Assembly (NCBI GenBank): GCA_020536535.1
Contig: JAHLWZ010000649.1
Location: forward strand, 1-29,650
Direction: 5' to 3'
Origin: Pelomyxa schiedti
Lineage: Eukaryota > Evosea > Pelobiontida > Pelomyxidae
Length of the DNA: 29,650 nt
Both the position numbers and the translations under genes were made by a program. The stretch's first letter is position 1. Each line of letters begins with the position of its first letter. The notes below the pieces were generated by a model that saw only the letters and a list, made by a program, of their open reading frames with translations, made no database searches and was not told the DNA's origin. Below are positions 10,864 to 21,716 of the stretch, piece after piece.

Positions 10864-11168
10864 GAATAAAAGGAGTGCCTGTTTTAAATTTAGTCAATAC
10901 AGAGAAAACACAACCAGTTCAAGACTGGAGCTTTGTTTCTGCACTAACAAACACACCACAGAAAGTTTTTCTTTTTTTAGGAAAGATCAGAGTGTCAGAA
11001 GCAAAACCTCTCGGGTAATCCGTGGGTGCTGAGACGAACTTTTGTCCTCATATCAGGGAGAGGAGAACCATCATGGTTTTCTTTTTTTTCTTTTGGTTAC
11101 CTGCACTTCGTTTTCCCCCACCTCACGATCCGTTGTGTGTTCACGCCACATACAAAGCATTGGCGCCA
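10864..11168. other. Spacer between Roco and DOCK-fusion genes
   Basis: About 300 bp of mixed composition with T8-T9 runs at 10971 and 11083. It may include the promoter and 5' UTR of the next gene. An in-frame upstream ATG at 11073 (context ATCATGG) would add a Phe-rich leader to that gene. Nothing else is recognised. Confidence 0.5.
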
Positions 11169-14100
11169 ATGTCCCTCCGCTCACTTCCGGTACCAGATGC
11201 CGCCGCCGGTCCCTGCCCCACCACCGCCACGGCCACCACGCCTGCTGCACCCTCTCTACCTACATCACCTCCTCCACCACCACCACGGCCGCCACCTTTC
11301 ATGGAGGAGCCCATCGGGCCGCCGCCACCATCACCATCGAATCCCCCGTCACCGTCAGGTTGTGTTGCTGGAGGAGGAGGTGGTCGCCGTGGTGGCGGTG
11401 GTGGTGGTCGCGGTGACCGCGTGGTGAAGTTAACGGGTTGGGGGGGTGTGGAGATTCCACCGCCGCCACACGGGGCGGTCGATTCCTTTTTCATTCCTCC
11501 ACCACCACCACCTCCTGGAACTCCTGCTCAATTAGACCCGGGGTGTAATATCATTCCGCCACCATCACCACCACCTGCACCTCCAGCTTCAACAACTCCT
11601 CCAATGACGACGGGGCTTGATAATCTTTTTGCTGGCGATAACACGCAGTTTCTCGTGCACAACCGTAGATATATTCCTCCTCCGCCGCCTCTCGATTCCA
11701 TTATAATTCCACCACCACCTCCTGGAATTCCAACTCAATTAGACCCAGGGTCTAATATCATTCCACCACCTCCACCACCTTCAACTTCTCCCAGGACTAC
11801 AAGGCGAAGCCATTTTTTGGTTGGTGATAACACGCAGTTTCTCATGCCTCAAGAACCCAGAGCAATCAGTGGCATTAGCCCCGCCACTTCTATTGCTCCA
11901 ACAACATCTGCAAAGCACCACGATTTTGTCCCTCACACGTACCAATGGATTTCAAAATGTCACGTATGCAACACTGAAATGTGGGGTCTCACAAAGCAAG
12001 GCCTTTGTTGCACAAGTATGGACTCTCCTTTGTTTTATCCTTTTTATAACAAGTCAGATTGTAAGCTGGATGTGCATCAAGGGTGTCAGTCCCACGGCTC
12101 CCGAGTTGCATGTGAAGAACTTGTTGACATTGCCTCCATGTCCTCCTCACCTGCTTACGTTACTAACGAAGTTGAAAACCGTACTTCAAGAATTCCCGAA
12201 TCCTTTGGATGTTAACAATCCAGCAGAAAAGAGGTCAAGCAGAAAGTTTTTTGGACCAGTCCGGAAAAGGAAAACCTCCTCAGGTCCCAAGGTATCTTTT
12301 GAGCATAACCAACTCGCTTGCTGTTTGTCAAATGTGACAGTTTCCAGGTTACGGAGGAGAACCAGTCACGTGGAATCTGGTACAACTATGAGAAGATTTA
12401 TATCCACGAAAAGCGTTCCATGGATCTGCATTTTGTTTTTCCTGAAGATGACATCAGTGTAAAAAGATTCCCAAGGACCACAAGACTGAGAGTATGCATT
12501 CATTCCAACTATCTTTATGCTTTAGTTGATACGTACAGTGCGATCCCACTGACCCAATTGTGGCGGCTTTCATTGATGAATATTCAAGTGATCGGGTTTT
12601 TGTCGATCACAGATACAGTAACTTTGGAGTGCGTCACCCCTAATTTTCAATTCAAAATACCAAAGACAGGAACACAGGCTTTTCAAAATAGTTTTCAGAC
12701 TTTGAAAGCGGACCCACACTTATTTTTTGCAGCTGCCGAGATGCAGGACCTCATTCCACGAGTTCCTCCCCTACCCTCTCCTCCTCCCCAACCTCCCAGT
12801 TCTGTGCCCGAATTGACATTGTCATCCAAACGGTAAAGATGATTCCTTTTTCTTTTTTATTTATCTCTCACCTCCACCTGAGAGTCACTCTCTTCATCCA
12901 TGTTGGTGATCTCCATGTTGGAGGGGAGATTGTGGAACCACTATGCGGAACAATGTCAATTGTTGATTTATCTCAAGAGAAAACGCAATTGAGGAAGGTG
13001 TCAGAGGACTTCCACTTCCATCTTACCCCCACCGTCCCTCCAGCACCACCTCCGGCATCTGCCGCGAAAATTGCACATAGTTCCTCTGCTTCCACTGAGC
13101 CTCCTTCATCTCCTTTTTCAACTTATAGTGCTGCATTTGATGACTTCAAAAGCCCTTCGATACGAGAGGTTTGCCAAGTGCTATTTCGTTGTGAATTGAC
13201 AAAACACCACAAGGCACTTGTAACTTTGGAACAACCCTCCCAGAGCTTATATGTTGTAATTAAAATATTCCGAGTGTTCCATGGTGACATTGAAAAGGAC
13301 CTCCAAGCATACAGCAAGGGCAAACTGGTTATCCTTTACTTTGTGAATTATTGTTGAACTGTGTTGTAGAAGGCACAATATGCGAGACAAGCTCAGCAAG
13401 AGTTAAACGAATACTCTGTGCTCGATCCAGCTGACTATACTTCCCCACTTCCTCTGCAGCCCCTTATGTGGGGCTTCTTTGCTGCATACCCTGCTGAGAT
13501 AAATCGTACTGCAGTATCAGAAAACCTCAAAAAGCAGGAAGCAAACAGGAAGTTATTGTAACGTACCCCAGCCCCTGAAGAAGTTGTTAATCGTGGACCA
13601 GCATAAATGAGTTTTATCCCCTGCATGGGAGCAACTCTCTCGAATCCATCTGCCGCTGGTTGGAGAAACCGAAATCACTGAAGAAGGTTCCATTCCTCAC
13701 ATTGATAGTTGTGTTTAATCAATTTTTTTCCTTGTTGTTTTCTGACTCTGTGTCAGTCTTAGTCTTGAATTGACGTGATACACAGGTGCGTCCTATTTCT
13801 GCTGAAATGGAGATATCAGTGAATGTCACACCACCCACAGAAACTATTGCGGTTGTCATCCCGTACTCCTCACTTCCTGCACCAAGTGCACCTTCACCAC
13901 GCAAAGTAGTGCCTTTTCACTTTCGAATCTCACATTGACCATAGACCCACATGAAAAAACTGCAACATTTTACACATAAAGATAAAGAGGGATGGCACAG
14001 TGAACCTCCACACTTTGATTATGTTAATGACCTGTATGTGTATCCAGAGACCGTGCTCCTAAATGCTTTTGCGTATCACAACACTCAGGTAAATAATCAT

Positions 14101-17100
14101 ATGCTTTCATTTAAAACATACCTTCTTCTAGATTGGAGTCCAGTTGATTGATGGACGAGAACTTGAGAAAACCTGCTCCATTGTTCCTTTCAAGGTTGCA
14201 CCGGTAGGTTGCATCTGAGTCTAAACTTAAAATCAGGTCATGCATGGAACTTGTTACGACTTTCCCAAGCCCTCCCAGGTTGACCTGCGACAAACAGCTT
14301 TTTCATCAGTGAGCACAAATGAAAAAGTTCCTGAATTCAGTGATGAAATTAAGGTTCACCCACACTTCACTCAGTTCATACCATGACACCACTCAGATAA
14401 GTTTGCCTGCCGATCTATCTCATCACACACTCCTCTTCACATTTTATAATGTCACTCCAAAACCCAAGATAAAGGTATTTATTAACTTGATTTGATTTGC
14501 AGATATTAATGCATGCAAACAAGACAATTTTTGGATATTCCCGACTTCGACTGTTCAATGAAGAGAAGTAACCGTGCTATTTTACAGTAAACAAAAAATC
14601 AACACCTTCAAGGAACACAATTCTGAAAAACGGAAGACACAAACTTCCTGTCGCCAAATCGTTGGTGGAACTTGTTAATATGGTGTGATGTGCCAGGTTT
14701 TCAACTTTCAAACTGACCACGTTCGCTCAGACAGAAGACACCTTAGACATAGCTGCAGATACGAAGGTGAAAAATTTCTTTTCTGTGCATACAGAAGTTG
14801 TCAGCAGTATTTATACAACTAATGAAAACCTTGCACGTCTCATAAGAGGAGTGTGGCGTAATTCTGCCCTGTTAAAAGATAATATTCGCGCTTCATCGGA
14901 ATTGGTATGTGTGTATTCTCATAAACTGACACCTTACCTTCTTCATCACAGGAATATGCGAACATCATTGCCGACGTACCTATCTACAGGTGATTCTTTT
15001 TCGTGACTTGATAGATAGGTTCCGCCAGAAGCCTGTATCATGCTTTTCCCTTTCTTAATGTCGACTATTCTCAACATAATGAGTACCGGGAGTGATGTTG
15101 GTAGACATGCAGCCTTCAGAGCACTGATGGTTTTACTCCCCAAGTGCGAAGTTCTCTTTTCATATCCTGCCTGATTATCAACAATCCAAACAATACAGAA
15201 TCACCAAGCAACTTCACCCCAAGTCCGAAACTGAGCTCCTCGATCATTATGTTAAATTTGTCTTCGACCCAATGAGACCACCAATCATCCACCCCTATCA
15301 CGAGACTCTTGCCCGCCACTGGCGTGAAGTTTTAGATTGTTCAACTCACAATCTCCAAGAGAAGAGTGGGAGTTCTGCCGATGCTGTGGAATGTGGTGCA
15401 AGCAATCTGACGTGGTTTCTTTTTGAGATGATCGCAAAAAGTGCGGCGGTCTGGGCATATGCAAATAACAAACTTTGTATGTTAAACTTCGCTAATTAAA
15501 AGGATTACTAAATCAATTCAGGCACCGATAATCGAGCTGAACGATTCCCAAGTGATTTCAGTGACAATGTCTGTAAAGTGATTGTCCAAGTCGTGCAGAA
15601 CTTTCTTCTTCAGTTCACCACAGGCTCTATTGATGCTGGTACCAATGTACTCCAGAACATCCGTAGTATTCCTGTTTTCATCAACAATATGTTCCCTCTC
15701 ATTGACAGAGGCCTGTTGATCAATGCTGTACGTACGCCCACTTTTCGCATGCCATGGCATCCTTACCATTCCCATTCACATAGCTCGTACGGTGTGTGAG
15801 AGGAATCGATCCGTTAAATAATGACGCCCCTGTTATCGAATTATTCAAGATGACAATTTTGAGGGGTGTTGCTGACTACGAGCACTATTTGCCCCTGAAT
15901 CTGCCAGTTTTGTATGACTCTGATTTTGTCAATTCGCCTGAGGGTCTGGAGACTGTATTTTGGTTCTTCCTCAATTTTTCTCGGGCTGCTCACACATTTC
16001 CTTAGGAACAGGCACCCCATTGCAGGTTTGATTTTGAATGAAGTTCAGTCCTGCATTTCCAAGTCATATTCGATAAGAGATCAGGTATTTTTTTATTTTT
16101 TGTCTTTCTTTGTGCTATGGCTTTTTTTAATTAAATGCGTCTGTAGGCTCTGAAAACTTTGAAAGCACTCTTTCTCAAGCATCAGACTGATCGTCGGTAT
16201 TGCCAAAGTGAGCAACAGAAGTTGATTGCAACGATATACTTCCCCCTGATCCTTTCTGTAATACCTTTCTTTCCTCTCTTCATCTGATAGTTCTCATTTG
16301 ATGCAGGCACTTTCAAATGACGAAATTATTTCCAAATTTGAACCTGTTCACAAGCACGAGTATCTCATTTGCGCTTTCTATGTGCTCAAGAACGTACAAC
16401 GCTCTTTGTTGAAATCCTGGTGGTCCAGAGACACGGAGAAACGCAACACACAATTTCTTGAGTTGATATGGAGCTGCATAAAATATTTGGTACTGATTTT
16501 TAATTAAGACGGGTGTCACAGAAATTAAACAACAAAAAGGAACAACCCACTTTGAATGACGTATTGGCTGTGGCAGTGAAAATATGCCAAGAGTACACGA
16601 CTGACAGACACGACTTTCTCAAGAGCTGTCGAACTCCTGTTTTCGGACTGCTGAGTGTGCTTACAAGTGTTTTAGAGCGGACCCCTGCTGACCAAGTTCT
16701 ACGTCAGTTATTTATTCGATTAGCTAACGATGTGTTAAGATGTCGGTAGTGCAACAAGCTTGTCAAGTGCTACGTCAGTTCTTGATTCGCTTAGCTAATG
16801 ATGCGTTCAGATGTCAGTAGTGCAACAAACGTTTGGAGTCCTGGATCTCATTGTTGAAAGCTATGGCCATCAAATTTTTGTTCCGGAAGGAAACTCGTAC
16901 AACACTTCATGTAAACAACCAAAAGATTTCACCTTCTGCAAAGATACTGTGAACTACTTTGCAATAAATTGCTCAATTTTATGAATGGTGCTCACAACTC
17001 CGAATTCCTTATCCCAGCAAGCGAACTCTTTCGGAAGATGCTAATTGTATCATTGTTGCTTCAAGTCCAACTTCTCTCACAAAAATACAGCAAAACTTCC

Positions 17101-19094
17101 AACAAACTGGTGACATGCACATAATGAAAATACAAACAATTGTGGCCGCTGCTCGCCTCCTTGCATTGCAGCAGGACTCCCAACAGCTGTTGGTGCTGCA
17201 AGTGTTGGAACATATTGAAAATGTGATTGATCGCCGTGCTCCCGACTATGTTGACAATCCCTCGGAATTCAAAGATAATGCAAAAGAAGTCACCATCAGA
17301 CTCAAAGCCCTATTTAGGTACCCTAAACTGTAACGTCTCTTCTTCTGACCAGGCTAATTTTAGGTACTGGGGCCAAGTCCGCAGTAGAAAGCACCCAGAG
17401 TCGCAGGTGAAATTATTTTTGCAAGCTGTGATGAGCTACAACGACAAGCCAGACTTACTGATCGCCTACTTAGAGGGCTGTAGCTCAAAGAAGCATCTCA
17501 GAGTGGTACGGTGTTTACCATGGAACGTGTCCTCCCAAAAACAATTACATTTAGCTCCATCATTGGGAGGAAGCGGCACAATGCCAAATAATGATAGCGT
17601 ATCTCATTTCCCAGTACCTCATCTTGGAGAACCGGTAAGTGCACTTATTTGGCAGTTGACGATGAGTCAATTCCCCATAGTTTGGTCACCCCAAATCTTT
17701 CTGCAATGGACGGACTGGTGAAAGGGATAATGGGATGCCAGGTTCTTCTGTATACCTCCACATTTTCTTCATAACAGAAAATGCCACAGAAAAACGCGAA
17801 GTTGTGGTGCGAGAAGTCAATGATTGATTCCCTCAAGAAAGCAGTAAGATACTTGGAAAAGGTGAGCACATTCTCTTTGTGAGCCCTTTATCCTTTGTTA
17901 TAACTTTAAAAAGGTGAACATATATGAGCTATTCATTGAAACAAATCCCCTTTTGAGCACCCGGCACAAGAGGGAGAAAAAATGTCCCCTGAGAGAACTG
18001 ACTTGTGAAAGGGGAGATGAATGGTATTGTGTGCACTCAGGTGTATTGGAGCCAAAGTCAGCTGTGACAGCCCCGCTCATCCTCCTTCCCAAACTCAGGG
18101 AAATACTCGGTGAAGAGGAAGTTCACCCCACCAACGCGATTATGACTTTGGGACATCTGTTTGCAACACTCATCGAAAAAGGGAACGGGACCACATCTGT
18201 GCTTGATGAGGTGATTCCAAACATCTTGAGGGTGAAGATTCTGCTGGATGTTGCCCTGGAACTCCAGTCTCTTCACCAGCAAAGCCCCCCTGTTGCCCAC
18301 GGCAAAATTTGCCCAGGTTTGTTGAAACCACACAGTCAAAAACAAAAAAAAAAAAAATCCAGTGGGGACTCAAAATAACGCACCAATAACAGATAACATC
18401 CTTGTGTTATCTCTGGACATCAACCGTGGCCCATGGGCAAAGGTTCCTCCCACACCCACCCAAACACCTTCCTTGTCTCAACTTGAAACCAGATAAAGAA
18501 GGATTCCGACAGCTCATGGACAATACTATTTGACAGTATCAGAATGCCGGAATCGGCAGCAGTTTCACTGGCTGACATGAACTTCCTTGCGCCGGAGGTT
18601 CTTCCGCACTTGCCCTTTGACACACCGGCCGATATTTGGAGCTTCGGTAACAGATGTTATTTCTTTTTCCTGCTCCTTCCTCATCATTTTTTTCAGGAAT
18701 GACTTTTTCGATGGTAATGGACCCCCTGAAGCGACCATACACGCACCTCACATCATCACACCACCACGAATATCTGTGGTCCACCAACTACAACGCCAAC
18801 AGCACCACCAGCACAACAACAAGCACCGCTGCCGCATCCCATAATAACAATGACAACAACAACACGAGCGGGGATTACCGGCTCGTTCCCAACCCCCTTG
18901 TGGCTGGCTGTCGCCTCCTCATGGGTGAAATCGCGCCGTCACCATTCGCATCAACCCACAATGGAGATGTGTGTCGCCGGCTGGGGCAACAGATAGCATC
19001 CCTCTGTTTGAAAAGCAACCCATGTGACAGGGCCAAAATCACTGACCTCACCACAATCTGGGGCTATTTCCTGTGGCCACCCTCGTCACCATAG
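11169..19094 (+). CDS. Proline-rich, C1 and DOCK RhoGEF fused in frame to a Roco pseudokinase tail
   Basis: Intron-rich gene. Exon 1 (to 12015) encodes Pro runs like a formin FH1 region. A C1 zinc finger follows (H, then CHVC, CC, C, H, C; introns 12016..12057 and 12123..12171). DOCK hallmarks then appear in order: VEPLCGTMSIVDL and SEDFHFHL near 12930-13030, VVIKIFRVFHGDIEKD, LKK|VRPISAEMEISV, NDLYVYPE, a C2-like DHR-1 with PEFSDEIK|ISLPADL and HTLLFTFYNV (14330-14460), KTIFGYSRL, GRHKLPVA, then armadillo-like helices (RYCQSEQQKLIATIYFPL, LICAFYVLKNVQRSLLKSWW). DHR-2 starts with KPDLLIAYLEG (about 17450) and AVRYLEK|VNIYELF (17861/17914) but breaks off in lobe A. The frame from 17914 runs without a stop into Roco-like sequence. 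Tail exons 17914..18316, 18393..18442, 18493..18646, 18697..19094 sum to 335 codons. Start 11169 or 11073 is uncertain, and some middle exons were not resolved. Confidence 0.75.
11958..12122 (+). other. C1 (phorbol-ester/DAG-type) zinc finger within the DOCK-fusion gene
   Basis: The C1 domain begins slightly upstream with HHDFVPHTYQWISK (from about 11919), then CHVC and a second Cys pair. A 42-bp intron (12016-12057) lies between T and N, after which C-KLDV-H-QG-C and VACEEL complete the pattern. Spacing fits H-x12-C-x2-C-x13-C-x2-C-x4-H-x2-C-x8-C. The intron length is a multiple of three and has no stop, so an unspliced reading looks like a broken finger; splicing restores C-x2-C. A lipid- or membrane-binding role is known for the family; diacylglycerol binding here is untested. 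Confidence 0.8.
16693..16834 (+). repeat. 71-bp imperfect tandem duplication in the DOCK region
   Basis: Two adjacent units (16693-16763 and 16764-16834) share CAAGT-CTACGTCAGTT and TAGTGCAACAA with scattered substitutions. Both can encode the same peptide, QVLRQLFIRLANDVLRC in unit 1 and QVLRQFLIRLANDAFRC in unit 2. The period is not a multiple of three, so the two cannot be read in one frame without splicing. GTAGTG donor-like and TTCAG/TGTCAG acceptor-like sites occur inside the units. One unit is probably intronic or an alternative exon. Confidence 0.8.
18048..19094 (+). repeat. Near-copy of the Roco pseudokinase tail
   Basis: From GGAGCCAAAG at 18048 the sequence matches 9735-10850 closely in all exons, with the same three intron positions. 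Exon sequence is conserved while the introns differ: 18317-18392 is 76 bp with a poly-A run against 56 bp in the Roco gene, 18443-18492 is 50 bp in both, and 18647-18696 is 50 bp against 77 bp. The copy keeps HGKICPDN, LAPEV, DIWSFG (the Roco copy splices to SFA here) and CLKSNPCDRAKI. It is preceded by DOCK sequence rather than Roc-COR, so it is a segmental duplication of only the 3' part of a Roco gene. Confidence 0.9.
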
Positions 19095-19240
19095 ACTCAG
19101 CAACTAGCAGTCAACCAAATTGAGAACCAGGAAAAGCTTGAAAAGATTACTTTTTTGTCTATGTACTCCATTGCCGAGTGTTTTTTCTCCATTGTACCAA
19201 GGTTAGGCGAAGGTGAACGTCACATCATCGAAGCACAATT

Positions 19241-19795
19241 ATGATGACGGATTGTTACGTCGACGTTGGTGTGGCGGTCGACCCCAGGTGGCCATCGCAA
19301 CGCTCGTCGTTCTCTGCTGACCACCAACCACCCGGCTTCGAACAAAACGATGATCTCAAGAGGAAGTTATGGGACGCGAGGAAGCCCGTCATAGCTTCGA
19401 TCCTCGACACTTCCGACGACGACGAAACCACCCGACGGTTGATGCCCAATCCGCACAGCATGAGGGAATATCTAAGGGACACTACGAGCCAGAACTGCGC
19501 CACCTGGAGCGCACTCATGGGAAAGTACTACACGTGGTACCAACCCGTCAACAGGTCGGCCAAGTGGCCGAACATTCCGGAGGAGGTGCTTATGGGAATC
19601 CCCGCCGATTGTGACGTGCCCCCGGAACAAAGGGAGATGCTCGAGGGAGTGATGAAGGGGTTTTCAATGAAGAGGCCCGCCGCTTCGGCAACAACGGGGT
19701 ACAGTTATTTGTCTGAACCTGAGTTTCACAGGCCTGGCACTTCTGGGCTTCCTCCTCTCAATGTCTGTTTTGTTCTTTTTTTTTGTTTTGTATAA
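19241..19795 (+). CDS. Hypothetical protein
   Basis: A single open frame of 184 aa from ATG 19241. The first 60 residues are Asp- and Pro-containing and probably flexible. A likely folded part follows: LKRKLWDARKPVIASILD, PNPHSMREYLRD, CATWSALMGKYYTWYQP, WPNIPEEVLMGIPADC, PPEQREMLEGVMKGF. The last 15 residues are Phe/Val-rich from a T-rich stretch and may instead be intron or UTR. It lies 146 bp after the DOCK-Roco fusion on the same strand. Codon use and amino-acid balance look like a real gene, but I know no family for it. No motif, signal peptide or membrane helix is evident apart from the doubtful C-terminus. Confidence 0.55.
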   Translation: MMTDCYVDVGVAVDPRWPSQRSSFSADHQPPGFEQNDDLKRKLWDARKPVIASILDTSDDDETTRRLMPNPHSMREYLRDTTSQNCATWSALMGKYYTWYQPVNRSAKWPNIPEEVLMGIPADCDVPPEQREMLEGVMKGFSMKRPAASATTGYSYLSEPEFHRPGTSGLPPLNVCFVLFFCFV

Positions 19796-19922
19796 TTATG
19801 ACTCAATTCAGTTGAATTTAATGCGCATTAAAATATACATTTTACGCATTTAATGCATAAAATAAACCGCAATCACACAACACATAGGAAGATCAAATTC
19901 AATTGGTGGAAAACAGAATCAA
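19796..19922. other. AT-rich spacer with nested palindromes
   Basis: About 125 bp of AT-rich DNA. It includes a perfect 16-bp palindrome at 19817-19832 (TTTAATGCGCATTAAA), an adjacent AATTCA-GT-TGAATT inverted repeat at 19805-19818, and GCATT-T-AATGC a little further on. It separates two same-strand genes, so it could act in 3' end formation or be a promoter-proximal element, or the trace of a small mobile element. Confidence 0.6.
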
Positions 19923-21629
19923 ATGGTTCAGGCAGAAAAGGTGTGTGACTTGGGCGAGGAGCCTCATCGCTGCTGGTGTCACTCACACACTGGTTTCCAC
20001 AGCATGCAACCATGCCTGGTCAGAGTGGTATTCAGAAAAAGTCTGTGCCATCATGAAATCAACTCCAACGTGGAGGTTGATCCAAAGTGTGCAATTCTCC
20101 TCCCTCACCACAAAAAAAAAACATTGACCGTTCACACAACAGGAGTAAGCAATTTGGTTTCCCAGAGGTGCATATCGTTCCTGTGTGGAGCTCACTCTCG
20201 TGCGGGAAAGACAAGCCCTCTTTCCGTTCTGGGAGTTGATGTTCTGAGGCACATCTTGATGCTCTTTGGAAGATTCAGGTGTGGGTTCGAGGTGGATGGG
20301 ATGGAAAGGGAGCCAAGGCAAACAAATTTCGAGAAATCATTTGACCTGTCAATTGGCATGTCATACGGCAAATGGCCTCCGTTGAACCAATACGCGGTGT
20401 GCGCCTTTGGTAACTTTGACACTCAGCAGAGCCAATCTTTCATGGCACTCACCTCTCGTATGTTGCTGATTCCTCCAAACAACCCAAGCACTAATATCTC
20501 CGCATCAGTAACGTTTGCCTATTCTCTTGTTTATGAACGCGGACCGTGGAGACCTCTGGAAGAGTTCGTCTCTGCCGTTGGTTTCTCACACTTCTTTCAT
20601 CCTTTTGTTCTCTTTCTTTCGTGTAACCAGAGGCCGGAAGCGTTGGAGATCTTCAGTGTTTTGCGTTCTTGCAGAGCGTGGCCTATGCGCACACTCCACA
20701 GGAGAGGTTCATGGCCATCAGGCTGCATGAGACTCTGTTTGGCGTTTTGTCCGCCCAAGAAGAGTCAAAGGTTTGAATTTCAGTAAATGTGATAACTTTG
20801 TGCTAATCTCATCTGTGGCAGTTCAAACAGTGCTTCACCGGTGATGGCTCTGTGTTGATGGCTGATGGTTCTCACAAGTGTGTGCGATCTTTATTGCTTT
20901 ACTTCCTCCACTAACCACACACCACCATGCAGGCTTGCGGGTGAGATCCGCGTTGGAGATCGTGTGAAAACAGAATCCGGGATAAAACGGGTATCCCACG
21001 TGGAAAGGAAGGCCGTCAATGCGGAAATACCGATGTGCCGAGTCTCTGGTGTTTGTTTGACTCCAGGTCACCCCGTTTTCATTGTGTGTTTGCCCAAATT
21101 CCAAATTCCAAGTTCGCACTTAAGCACCAGAAACAACACACACAAGCAAAATCCAAAAACACCCCGGCAACACTGCCGAACTTGCACAAACAAAAACTGG
21201 CCCTTTCACACTGCACCCGGCATCTTCCGGACTTTCCCTTTCCACAAGTTCAACAACTAACTCACAAATAAAAAAAAAAGGAAGGAACGTGGAAGCACCC
21301 GTTTGAAATTGCGCCGGTCACAGCGGAGTTTGTGAGTGACCTGTTCAACTTTGAGCTGTCTGGTGGACCACTCTCTCGTGATCACTCTGTGTGGATAAAC
21401 GGCCTCCTCGTGCGTAACCTCTTGATTAGTCTTGCTCTTCCAATCCTTCTCACATTTTACTTATTTCACTCTTCATCTCATTCAGGTGTGCACACTCGGG
21501 AAAGACTGTGGAACACGGATTGTGGGAGGGTGGGCACGTGCGGATGACATGGCAGGGACTGGTTATTGGAGAAACGGTCATTCCCATTGGTCTCGTTCCT
21601 TGTCATCCCTCTTCGTTCGAAGTAATTAA
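19923..21629 (+). CDS. Hint-domain (Vint-like) autoprocessing protein
   Basis: Model join(19923..20576,20633..20770,20822..20877,20933..21083,21281..21409,21486..21629), exactly 424 codons. The C-terminal half is a Hint fold as in hedgehog/intein proteins: nucleophile Cys in QCFTGDGSV near residue 268, IRVGDRVKTESG, then TPGHPV carrying the block B T-x-x-H, WKHPFEIAPV, DHSVWINGLLV and CTLGKDCG, ending in ARADDMAGTGYWRNG. Such domains cleave the chain in front of the Cys. The preceding SVGDLQCFAFLQSVAYAH...LHETLFGVLSAQEESK fits the linker seen before Hint in VWA-Hint proteins. The N-terminal 220 residues (SPLSVLGVDVLRHILMLFGRF, KWPPLNQYAVCAFGNFDTQQ) are unknown to me, and no VWA MIDAS DxSxS motif is visible. 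The N-terminal exon and start are the weakest part of the model. Confidence 0.72.
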
Positions 21630-21684
21630 CTTCTTCAAAGTTGGAGAGTTGCACCCAGCACGCGGAGTCACCAGTACAAGTCGA

Positions 21685-21716
21685 AACATTTCTCTTTTGA
21701 TTGTTTCACATAAACC
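21685..21716 (+). promoter_or_regulatory. Conserved 5' flank of subfamily B gene 1
   Basis: The 32 bp before the ATG at 21717 are almost identical to the 31 bp before the ATG at 23253 (AACATTTCTCTTT, then ATTGTTTCACATAAACC), with one small indel. Similarity fades further upstream. It probably contains the transcription start region, but common descent alone could explain the match. Confidence 0.4.

Noticed and set aside
12840-12928. N-terminal part of the open frame at 12839-13357, starting MIPFSFLFISHLHL
   Set aside because: The hydrophobic start looks like a signal peptide, but it is the pyrimidine-rich intron 12833-12928; the DOCK frame enters after it.
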